From NCBI GenBank assembly GCA_964635975.1, contig CAZWPO010000014.1, positions 1 through 64,000 on the forward strand: 64,000 nt of DNA, read 5' to 3'. A program made the translations under genes and the position numbers. The stretch's first letter is position 1. Each line of letters starts with the position of its first letter. This DNA comes from UBA5314 sp964635975 (GTDB lineage Bacteria; Bacillota; Syntrophomonadia; Syntrophomonadales; Syntrophomonadaceae). Shown piece after piece: positions 1 to 6,830 of this stretch. The notes below the pieces were generated by a model. That model ran no database searches and was not told the origin of the DNA. It saw only the letters and a list, made by a program, of their open reading frames with translations.

Positions 1-57
1 GCAGAAATAACCGCACATCACAATGAAAAATGGTTTAAGGAGTTGAAAAAGGAATGA
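1..57 (+). CDS. C-terminal tail of a gene entering from the left edge (partial)
   Basis: Frame 1 is open from the first base and stops at TGA 55-57, giving an 18-residue tail ending in KWFKELKKE. The charged, helical composition is plausible for a protein C-terminus, but it is too short to assign to a family. A GC-rich hairpin follows at 162-193, consistent with the end of a transcription unit. It could also be chance open frame. Confidence 0.4.
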   Translation, partial: AEITAHHNEKWFKELKKE

Positions 58-161
58 TAATCATGGCGGGGACCGAAGGGCAACGAGCAAATACTACCAT
101 ACCGGTATGCTATGCTTGCTTTTCAATAGATATGATGAAAGCCTTATAACAAGGCAAAAGC

Positions 162-193
162 GGCTGTGCTGAAGCTATCATTTCAGCACAGCC
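162..193. terminator. 12-bp perfect hairpin, possible terminator
   Basis: GGCTGTGCTGAA (162-173) and TTCAGCACAGCC (182-193) form a perfect 12-bp stem with an 8-nt loop. No strong T-run follows on either strand, so it may be a weak terminator of the gene entering from the left or a processing/stability hairpin. Confidence 0.5.
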
Positions 194-413
194 CCCACTT
201 TATCAATTAAAGAATAAAACATCACCTAATAATAAAAAAATGGTTGAAAATCAATAATGTAGCGGCAATCATGATAGTGCACTAGGGTGCTACAATTCCG
301 TCATTCGGCATGCATTCTTGCATATGTGTATTGTAAGCATCAGCTCCCGTTCACACATCTGGTTAATGCTGTGTTATGAATTTAATAATTCTAACTATGG
401 TAGGAGAAATGAA

Positions 414-626
414 ATGGCAGATATATCGTCTTCTATGACTTTACTTCAGATCGTCGAACTGCACCCGGATACTGTAGATGTTTTTCATGAATATGAGGAA
501 ATTACCGGTTCATGCTTGCTTTGCAGCAACCTTTTTGATTCTCTCGAAAGTGTTGCTGCTCAGTACGATCTCAATGTTGGCGATTTGCTAAGACGTTTGC
601 AAGGAGCAAACGATGAAGAAAAGTAA
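414..626 (+). CDS. DUF1858-like small protein with CxxC
   Basis: A 70-residue protein. The ATG at 414 is preferred over the upstream in-frame ATG (318) because GGAGA at 403-407 lies at the right distance and the extra 32 residues look non-coding. It has the DUF1858 pattern: an N-terminal helix (TLLQIVELHPDTVDVF), then a CLLC pair near residues 34-37 and a C-terminal helix-turn ending in DLLRRLQG. DUF1858 domains occur alone or at the N-terminus of ScdA/hybrid-cluster-associated proteins in anaerobes; the exact role is unknown. It appears monocistronic, followed by a Fur-type palindrome at 696-720. Confidence 0.75.
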   Translation: MADISSSMTLLQIVELHPDTVDVFHEYEEITGSCLLCSNLFDSLESVAAQYDLNVGDLLRRLQGANDEEK

Positions 627-695
627 AAATTGAAAAAGCGGGAACTAAAACCAGGAAGTCGGAGGTTAAGCGGGTGAATAGTGTTCCATTCGAAA

Positions 696-720
696 TACAA
701 TCATAATGATTATGATTGTA
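696..720. promoter_or_regulatory. Fur-family operator-like palindrome
   Basis: A 25-bp palindrome that is perfect around a central G. Its core TCATAATGATTATGA has the 7-1-7 architecture of Fur/PerR/Zur boxes (Fur TGATAATNATTATCA, Zur TCGTAATNATTACGA). It lies 70 bp downstream of the DUF1858-like gene and 355 bp from the molbindin start, with no obvious gene directly after it on either strand, so its target is unclear. Confidence 0.5.
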
Positions 721-807
721 TCGTATATGAATGCTGCTGATTAGCATATGAAAAAAACTATGGTTATAGTGCCTGACTATAGGGTAATAGGATATCCAAA
801 AAACAAA

Positions 808-842
808 AGCAGATTGATTTAAATCCATTAAATCAATCTGCT
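808..842 (-). terminator. Rho-independent terminator of the molbindin gene
   Basis: A long perfect stem (arms GCAGATTGATTTAA and its complement) lies just past the minus-strand stop at 871. Read on the minus strand it is followed by TTTTGTTTTTT. Confidence 0.85.
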
Positions 843-870
843 GGTTAAGAATGATAAATCTTTTAAGTGG

Positions 871-1074
871 TTATTTCACCAGGACGACATTTATAGCCTT
901 GATTAAAGCGGAGGCGGTATCGCCTTCTTTAAAGCCTGCTTCTTTAAGGGAATCAGTTGTCATTACCGAGGTAACTTCATAATCACCAACCGATAGGGTT
1001 ACCTGAGACATAACATCACCAGATTTTATCTTATTAATAGTGCCTGTTAACTGGTTGCGTACTCCAACGTCCAT
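871..1074 (-). CDS. mop: Molybdenum-pterin-binding protein (Mop/TOBE, molbindin)
   Basis: A 67-residue single Mop domain (MDVGVRNQLTGTIN.I..G.V...V), the usual size of a stand-alone molbindin. The family oligomerises and stores or buffers molybdate or tungstate in the cytoplasm. A GGGGG stretch precedes the ATG. The gene stands alone with its own terminator (808-842). Molybdate/tungstate use fits the fdhD gene at 15 kb, as formate dehydrogenases need Mo/W-pterin cofactor. No modABC transporter genes are in the window. Confidence 0.9.
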   Translation of the reverse strand: MDVGVRNQLTGTINKIKSGDVMSQVTLSVGDYEVTSVMTTDSLKEAGFKEGDTASALIKAINVVLVK

Positions 1075-1256
1075 AAGTCTGTCCCCCTTTCTGGCAATTA
1101 GAACTTTTCAGATTTGGGAAAATCTTTGTCAACATATTATACCATATACAACCATGCTAATATGCGAACTAACAGAATTAGACACACATGCAATTAATTT
1201 TGGGAATATAGCCGATTTAACTCGCATTGTTCCTTACATTATTGATGATGATTAAA

Positions 1257-1520
1257 TCAACTTCCGCGGTAACGCCAGTTCTTGTTAACCGGAGCCTTTG
1301 CTACATTTTCTATTGTGATTCTATGTTCTGCAATTATTTCTTTTATCAACTCCAAATCGTCCTCATTAACAATAAGTGATATTCCGCAGGAGCGGCTTAG
1401 AACCCGGGGAGTAGGGGAGATGGCATGATTAATACCACGATCCCTTAGAATCGAATTTAAACGCAATCCTTCGGTGTGATTAGGAAACAGAACATAAACT
1501 CGATAATCAGATTCCTGCAA
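1257..1520 (-). CDS. DUF3343 protein (putative Se/S carrier-like)
   Basis: 87 residues with the DUF3343 layout: an N-terminal beta strand (YRVYVLFPNHTEGL), a helix, then the Cys-containing segment VLSRSCGISLIV and a C-terminal helix. DUF3343 proteins are small anaerobe proteins proposed from sequence to carry selenium or sulfur; this is not proven. It starts 8 nt after the stop of the double-cubane reductase, so the two are almost certainly co-transcribed, and the pairing suggests an accessory role for that metalloenzyme. The C-terminal tail NKNWRYRGS is basic. Confidence 0.85.
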   Translation of the reverse strand: MQESDYRVYVLFPNHTEGLRLNSILRDRGINHAISPTPRVLSRSCGISLIVNEDDLELIKEIIAEHRITIENVAKAPVNKNWRYRGS

Positions 1521-1528
1521 AATAAATC

Positions 1529-2803
1529 CTACTTTCGCACCATTTCTAAAAAGGCCTCAACCCGGGTTTGCAACTGCCCGTAGTCATTCTCGCTGTAGTC
1601 GGTTTCAATGTGCAACATGGGAATGCCTTTTGCTGCCAGAGCTTCTTTGACCAGGTAGCTTTCGGTAGAATACAGGTTGCAAAATTGAAGCGTATAATCA
1701 ATAACACCATCAACCTTATATTCTTCGGCCAAACGTATAATGTCATCAACTCTTCCTGGATTAGGTGTAAAACAGGCGCAATTCGTCTGCATGTAACGCT
1801 CAGCAAGGGCTTTCACCTGGTCTTCGATAGTTCCTCCCCGCTCATCTACCAGTTTTTCGAAGTAGCGGGTCCCGGTACAGGATTCTTCAACTACTACCGC
1901 AGCTCCTGCCGACTCTATAATGTGGTGCATTTTCCAATTGGGGATGGCCATAGGGGTGCCGCTTATCATTATGCGAGCTGCATCCTTCGGGAATACCCCT
2001 TGATTTTGGCTGATTCTTTCCTCAAGTTCATCGCAGAGAGCATTGGCCATCTGCGCGCAGCGAGCCGGGTCGTCATAAAAAGCTATCTGGGTTACCAGCA
2101 AAGCATCCTTCCCGCTTATTGGCACTGGAGTGGATTTGCGGGTGGTATAAAGACGCTGAAGGGCCCTGCGTTTGTTATTGATCAATTTAATACTATCCCC
2201 AAGGGCTTCCGGGCTTATTTTATTACCGGTAACACCTTCGACTATTTTAAGGAAGTTCATTATTTCATCGGCAAAAGCATCAAAATCTTTATCCCGTTTC
2301 ATTTGCGGGATATCAATTACGTGTATAGGTACTTCTTTGGCCAGGATTTCCCAGGCTTTCTTTTTTCCATCACAGGTAGTCTCGCCGATATACATATCAG
2401 GGATTAAGAAAAACGGACAGGTTTTGTCTAAACGTGCTCCCATAGAAGCCTTGATCAAAGGACATGTATTGGCGGGAAGAACCTTTTCACCACCCGGCAC
2501 CCAGAACTGTGAACCACCGCACAGCCCGGCTGCGATTCCTCCCGCAGCAAATATGACCTCATCGGGCACATAAACGCAGAAGGTGCCAAAAACCTTTCCG
2601 CCTGATTTCCTGTGTTCAATAAGCTCAGATGGTCTTACCCCATGAATCTCAGAAACTACAAAATCGTAGAAATCCATACCCCGTGGCCGGTTTTCCTGGC
2701 TGAGATAAACTCCGCCAAATGCATCTGGCAGCGCTTCGCAAAGCAAGTCATGTGTCTCCAGATCCATCCCTAAACTGCTCCACATTTCCCGATAATCACC
2801 CAT
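1529..2803 (-). CDS. Double-cubane-cluster anaerobic reductase (YjiM/DCCP, 2-hydroxyacyl-CoA dehydratase D superfamily)
   Basis: A 424-residue member of the HgdB/BcrC superfamily. The block GLCGGSQFWVPGGEK, then NTCPLIKASMGARLDKTCPFF and GETTCDGKKKAWEIL, is characteristic of the double-cubane branch (YjiM-like, [8Fe-9S] cluster) rather than of true dehydratases. Further Cys occur in ESCTGTRYF, TNCACF and LQFCNLYS. Known members reduce small or difficult substrates when supplied with electrons by an ATP-dependent activase. The ATG at 2803 was chosen; a TTG lies one codon upstream and AGGAGG sits 8 nt before the ATG. DUF3343 follows in the same operon. No activase (YjiL/HgdC type) gene is adjacent, which is unusual. 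Substrate unknown. Confidence 0.88.
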   Translation of the reverse strand: MGDYREMWSSLGMDLETHDLLCEALPDAFGGVYLSQENRPRGMDFYDFVVSEIHGVRPSELIEHRKSGGKVFGTFCVYVPDEVIFAAGGIAAGLCGGSQFWVPGGEKVLPANTCPLIKASMGARLDKTCPFFLIPDMYIGETTCDGKKKAWEILAKEVPIHVIDIPQMKRDKDFDAFADEIMNFLKIVEGVTGNKISPEALGDSIKLINNKRRALQRLYTTRKSTPVPISGKDALLVTQIAFYDDPARCAQMANALCDELEERISQNQGVFPKDAARIMISGTPMAIPNWKMHHIIESAGAAVVVEESCTGTRYFEKLVDERGGTIEDQVKALAERYMQTNCACFTPNPGRVDDIIRLAEEYKVDGVIDYTLQFCNLYSTESYLVKEALAAKGIPMLHIETDYSENDYGQLQTRVEAFLEMVRK

Positions 2804-2806
2804 CAA

Positions 2807-3184
2807 TATATACCTCCTTATTTATGTTGCGAGCTAGTATCAATTCGATAGAATTGGTTTACTGCAAAGTGAGCACCAGACGCAAAAGCGGCCGTAAAAG
2901 AGCCTATACAATAACAAAAAGTTATCAAATATAGAACTAAATGCTATATTATTCGACAGATGTATTGTATTATCCTACCGGCAAGATATCAATCTTTAAA
3001 AACAAGGAAGCGTCTCTATGTTTTAGCGGAGAAGAAAATTGCGTTCACTTGTTGTGGCCTGTTTGTGTTCAATAAGACCTGAAAAATAGCAAGTGGGATG
3101 ATTAAACTCTGCTCTGCAGGGCTTTATTGCTATTGTTAAATGAGTGATACATAATAGATGAAAAAGTAAGGAGTTATCCATTTT
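2807..3184. other. Divergent intergenic region, reductase / trmK
   Basis: About 380 bp between divergent genes. It holds the AGGAGG ribosome site of the reductase (about 2811-2818) and a candidate sigma-A promoter for trmK near the right end. No convincing ORF, RNA or repeat was seen in the AT-rich middle. Confidence 0.5.
3127..3155 (+). promoter_or_regulatory. Candidate sigma-A promoter for trmK-nif3
   Basis: TTGCTA (3127-3132), a 17-bp spacer and CATAAT (3150-3155), 30 bp upstream of the trmK ATG. Confidence 0.45.
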
Positions 3185-3889
3185 ATGGAGCAGCTCAATT
3201 TGAGTCCCCGTTTATTATCTATAGCCAAAGCGGTCATGCCAGGGCTTGCGGCTGCAGATGTCGGTATGGATCATGCTTTACTGTCGTTTTATCTGCTGCA
3301 AAAAGGCATAGTACCCCGGGTAGTGGGCATTGAACTATCGGATGGACCATACCAGAGAGCGCTAAAAGCGATTGTCTGCAGCCCATGGAAGGAACAAATA
3401 GACCTGCGGCAGGGGAATGGCCTGGAACCGCTTAATCCGGGTGAAGTTGGAAATGTGATTATTGCGGGATTAGGCGGCGACAATATATCGGAAATATTAA
3501 GCATGGACTGGGAAAAGGCTGAGAGCTTTAAACATTATATTCTGCAGCCTATGAGCCGCGGCCGGGTTGTTCGAGAAACACTGGCTCGTCGCGGCTGGCC
3601 GATATTGCATGAGTATCTGGTGAGGGAAGAAGAAAAATATTTCATTATTATTGCAACCGGTCCCGGGTCCAAACCCTATACGCTGAGTTCCCTACAAGCT
3701 GATCTCGGACTGGCAATGCTGGATGGCAGGGAAGGAGAAGTGCTTTCATATCTAGAATTAGCGTTAAAAAAATACAAAAACATCATTTATGGCTATAAAC
3801 TAGCTGGATATAAAGTTTATGATTCAAGGTATGTGGAAATACAGAGCAAAATAGTAGAACTGGAGGAGATAATTTGCAGGCAAAAGTAA
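3185..3889 (+). CDS. trmK: tRNA (adenine(22)-N1)-methyltransferase TrmK
   Basis: 234 residues, class I SAM-dependent fold. Motif I appears as AADVGMDHALLSFYL, followed by the family block NVIIAGLGGDNISEIL (usually GMGG; here GLGG), LQPMSRGRVVRETL and the EEEKYFIIIA strand. TrmK methylates N1 of A22 in the tRNA D-loop, a Gram-positive modification. Its C-terminal helical region (from about residue 175) has the usual length. The nif3-like gene overlaps its end by 16 nt; this trmK-nif3 pairing is common in Firmicutes. Confidence 0.93.
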   Translation: MEQLNLSPRLLSIAKAVMPGLAAADVGMDHALLSFYLLQKGIVPRVVGIELSDGPYQRALKAIVCSPWKEQIDLRQGNGLEPLNPGEVGNVIIAGLGGDNISEILSMDWEKAESFKHYILQPMSRGRVVRETLARRGWPILHEYLVREEEKYFIIIATGPGSKPYTLSSLQADLGLAMLDGREGEVLSYLELALKKYKNIIYGYKLAGYKVYDSRYVEIQSKIVELEEIICRQK

Positions 3890-4989
3890 AGGACATTACA
3901 AACATTTTGGAAGCCAATTACCCCCTTCACCTGGCTGAAGATTGGGATAACTGCGGCCTGCAGATCGGGGATCCGAGGCAGGAAGTTCACACCATAGGAG
4001 TGGCTTTAGACGCCAGCCCCGATATCATAGAACAGTCCCGGAAAGCCAGGGTGGACCTGCTCATTACTCATCATCCCTTAATATTTTCACCTTTGAAATC
4101 TATAGATTTTAGCCGCCTGCCCGGCAACCTCATAAAGACGATGGTAGAATCGAATATTGCGATTTATTCGGCTCATACCAATCTAGACAGTGCCGAACGG
4201 GGGATCAACCAGTACCTGGCCGAAAAGTTCAAGCTGAAAGAAATAAGCCCGCTGGCAGGAGCCGGACAGATCCCCCTGATAAAGCTCGTAGTGTTTGCGC
4301 CAGCAAGTCACTATGAAAAGGTGCGCCAGGCTATATTTACTGCGGGTGCGGGGCATACAGGGCAGTATGATTCCTGCTCATTTGCAGTCAGGGGTACCGG
4401 AACGTTTAGACCCCTAGAAGGGGCACGCCCTTACCTGGGTTCCGTAAACCGGCTTGAGGAAGTGGACGAGGTACGCCTGGAGAGTGTTTTCTATGAAAGC
4501 GAGTTGAAACAGGTTCTTGCGGCTATGTTAGACGCCCACCCCTATGAGGAAGTTGCTTATGATCTCTATCAGCTTGCCAATCGAGGGGGCTTATTCTCTC
4601 CAGGCAGAGTCGGAAGCCTTGAAAAACCGGTTAAATTGAAGCATCTAGCCAAGCAGGTAAAGCTGTACTTATCTATAGATAACCTGCGGCTAGTGGGAGA
4701 TCCCTACTCGCTAGTGAGCCGTGTCGCGGTCATAAGCGGTTCCGGGGCATCATTTATCAATCAACTTCTAAAACAGGAAATAGATGTTTTGATAACCGGG
4801 GATTTAAAATACCATGAAGCCTGCATGGCCCGGGACAACGGATTATCAATTATCGACGCCGGCCACCAGGGGACTGAGCAGGTAATGGTAGACCTGGTAG
4901 CTGATCTACTCCGTGATGAAACGGGGCAGCGCGGTTTTTCATGCAGAATAATTAGCCTATATGAGGAAAATTGTATGAAGCATTATTGA
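3874..4989 (+). CDS. Nif3-like dinuclear metal-centre protein (YqfO type)
   Basis: 371 residues with a TTG start that overlaps trmK by 16 nt. Metal-binding motifs are LLITHHPLIF (about residues 64-73), SAHTNLD (about 98-104) and DAGHQGTEQ near residue 330. A CutA/PII-like insert lies at about residues 130-230 (SHYEKVRQAIFTAGAGHTG..; HPYEEVAYDLY), as in Firmicutes YqfO. The family forms hexamers with a two-metal site. It is often annotated GTP cyclohydrolase I type 2, but the function is not settled. Confidence 0.9.
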   Translation: MQAKVKDITNILEANYPLHLAEDWDNCGLQIGDPRQEVHTIGVALDASPDIIEQSRKARVDLLITHHPLIFSPLKSIDFSRLPGNLIKTMVESNIAIYSAHTNLDSAERGINQYLAEKFKLKEISPLAGAGQIPLIKLVVFAPASHYEKVRQAIFTAGAGHTGQYDSCSFAVRGTGTFRPLEGARPYLGSVNRLEEVDEVRLESVFYESELKQVLAAMLDAHPYEEVAYDLYQLANRGGLFSPGRVGSLEKPVKLKHLAKQVKLYLSIDNLRLVGDPYSLVSRVAVISGSGASFINQLLKQEIDVLITGDLKYHEACMARDNGLSIIDAGHQGTEQVMVDLVADLLRDETGQRGFSCRIISLYEENCMKHY

Positions 4990-5067
4990 TCATTTTGCGA
5001 TAACAGGAATAAGGGAAAAATTGTAGAATCTCTATATTCAGCTCCTGGCGAGGAAGGGAGAATATGG

Positions 5068-6096
5068 ATGCTGAAAATAAAAGTCAATAGTATCAAACCC
5101 GGAGTTAAGCTAGCCAAAGATCTCTTTTCTTACGACAAACAACTTCTTCTTCCTAGCGGCACCGTAATCAAACAAGAACAGCTAGATTCTTTAGCCAAAA
5201 GAGGTATAAGTGAAGTCTTTGTTGCCGAAGAAACAAGCAGAAGAAAAAAAGAAAAACCTTTTGACGCGGTTTACGATGATTCGCTTCATGCGGTAAAAGC
5301 ATTCCTGATGGAAGCCCGGCTGGGCAAAAAAGTTGAGCCGGAAGAAGTCAGTTTTACAGTCGATGCACTTTTTAATCAGGTTTTTGATGAACTCAACATC
5401 TTCCGGGATATACGCATGATGAAGGACCGGGATGAATACCTGTTTACCCACAGTATAAATGTAGCTCTTTTGGCTATGCTGGTCGGCCGGTGGTTGAGGT
5501 TCAAAGAGGATAAGATAAAGGATCTGGGTACGGCCGGCTTGCTTCATGATATAGGAAAGATCAAAATCAGCGACTCTATATTAAATAAACCCGGGAAATT
5601 AACCGATGAAGAATATGAAGAGATGAAGAAACACAGTAAATTGGGATTTGATTTCCTTAATGAGCAGGGTTGGGTTAAGTCTGACATAGCCGATGCGGTT
5701 TTACTGCATCATGAGAGAACTGATGGAACTGGATATCCCACGGGAGCCAAACACTACAACAACAATAGCTTTGCCGCTATAGTGGCGGTATGCGACGTAT
5801 TTGATGCTATTACTTCAAATCGGGTGTATTCTCAAAAACGATCACCGTTTATTGCCGCTGATATTCTATGGGAGGAATCCTTTGGTAAGTTAGATCCCGC
5901 TATATCTAAATTTTTTTACAACAAAATCACTTCTTCTCTTATCGGCAGCCAGGTGGAATTATCGAACCAGCAGCGTGGGAAAGTTATATTTGTGGATGCA
6001 TTTCAGCCAACTCGCCCAATCGTACAGGTCGAAGATGAGTTTATCAATCTGGCTTTGGACCGCTCATTACAGATTGTGGAGGTGATGGAGGGATAA
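5068..6096 (+). CDS. HD-GYP domain protein, putative cyclic-di-GMP phosphodiesterase
   Basis: 342 residues. The N-terminal ~65 residues (LAKDLFSYDKQLLLPSGTVI) are the regulatory domain often found before HD-GYP. The HD-GYP domain occupies about residues 110-280 with HSINVALLA, the metal pair HDIGK, and HHERTDGTGYP carrying the GYP signature. These residues are those needed for c-di-GMP hydrolysis. There is no signal peptide or receiver domain. It appears to be a single-gene unit. Confidence 0.9.
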   Translation: MLKIKVNSIKPGVKLAKDLFSYDKQLLLPSGTVIKQEQLDSLAKRGISEVFVAEETSRRKKEKPFDAVYDDSLHAVKAFLMEARLGKKVEPEEVSFTVDALFNQVFDELNIFRDIRMMKDRDEYLFTHSINVALLAMLVGRWLRFKEDKIKDLGTAGLLHDIGKIKISDSILNKPGKLTDEEYEEMKKHSKLGFDFLNEQGWVKSDIADAVLLHHERTDGTGYPTGAKHYNNNSFAAIVAVCDVFDAITSNRVYSQKRSPFIAADILWEESFGKLDPAISKFFYNKITSSLIGSQVELSNQQRGKVIFVDAFQPTRPIVQVEDEFINLALDRSLQIVEVMEG

Positions 6097-6301
6097 TAAA
6101 ATAAGTTTGCGGCAAAATGCCTGAAATTAGGGGTTTGCTGTGAATAAAAACCTCGCGATTATGGCAGAATGTAAACATAACGGGCGTTTTCGAAAAAAAT
6201 TTTTTAAAAAAAGCCAAAAAATTTAGGTTATATAGCAGGATTTGCCTTTTTTTTGAGGAATTTAAAAATGTGGTCAAAAAATTTTAAGGGAGGATTCTGT
6301 C

Positions 6302-6628
6302 GTGAACAAATCGGAACTGGTAAAAGCGTTAGCGGAAAAAGCGGAGATAACTCAGAAAGATGCAGCCAAAGCGCTGGATGCCCTGGTAGAAACCATTCAG
6401 AAAGCCTTAGCCAATGGTGACAAGGTGCAGGTTATAGGCTTTGGTAGTTTCGAAGTACGCGACCGCAAGGAAAGAAAAGTGATTAGTCCGGCCACCGGGG
6501 AAGAAATTAAAGTTCCCGCTACTAAGGTTCCGGCCTTTAAGCCTGGCAAATCCCTTAAGGAAGCAGTTGCTGTTGAAAAGAAAGCTCCTGCGAAAGCTGC
6601 GGCAAAAAAGAAAGCCAAAAAGAAATAG
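6302..6628 (+). CDS. hup: HU-family DNA-binding protein with lysine/alanine tail
   Basis: 108 residues. Residues 1-90 are a complete HU fold (MNKSELVKALAEKAEIT; GSFEVRDRKERKVISPATGEEI; VPAFKPGKSLK). The last ~16 residues are a histone-H1-like KKAPAKAAAKKKAKKK tail absent from Bacillus HU; it should add non-specific DNA contacts and may be a modification target. GTG start with GGGAGG upstream and a strong terminator immediately after (6644-6677). Confidence 0.95.
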   Translation: MNKSELVKALAEKAEITQKDAAKALDALVETIQKALANGDKVQVIGFGSFEVRDRKERKVISPATGEEIKVPATKVPAFKPGKSLKEAVAVEKKAPAKAAAKKKAKKK

Positions 6629-6643
6629 TGAAACCGTCAACAT

Positions 6644-6677
6644 AAAAAGAGGCGTACAAAGAGTACGCCTCTTTTTT
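6644..6677 (+). terminator. Rho-independent terminator of the HU gene
   Basis: AAAAGAGGCGTAC and GTACGCCTCTTTT arms with a 5-nt loop, followed by TTTT. Confidence 0.93.
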
Positions 6678-6715
6678 GTTACCAGTTCCACGCCTGGAGA
6701 ACACGGGGCCGGGGC

Positions 6716-6800
6716 GGGGGGACGGTTCTTTTGCCTTTTGCACATTTGGGGGCGGCACATTGAGAACCGTTCCCAATGTGCCCATAAGACGTCCCCGTAT
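6716..6800. repeat. GC-rich imperfect inverted repeat (REP-like)
   Basis: GGGGACGGTTCT (6717-6728) is complementary to AGAACCGTTCCC (6763-6774) with one mismatch; GCACATTTGGG inside is nearly complementary to CCCAATGTGC (6772-6781). The stretch lies between the convergent HU and dnaE2-like genes and is much richer in GC than its surroundings. No second copy was seen in this window. Confidence 0.55.
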
Positions 6801-6830
6801 AGCGCCCTGCTTCTCGCTCTTACCCTACGG

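Noticed and set aside
748..822. 24-codon ORF after the Fur-like palindrome
   Set aside because: It lacks a ribosome site and runs into the molbindin terminator hairpin; more likely chance.
1568..2407. 279-residue plus-strand ORF
   Set aside because: Antisense to the double-cubane reductase; no ribosome site and no recognisable motif.
3874..4989. GTP cyclohydrolase I type 2
   Set aside because: This common label for Nif3-like proteins is weakly supported; a true FolE lies at 62254-62829.
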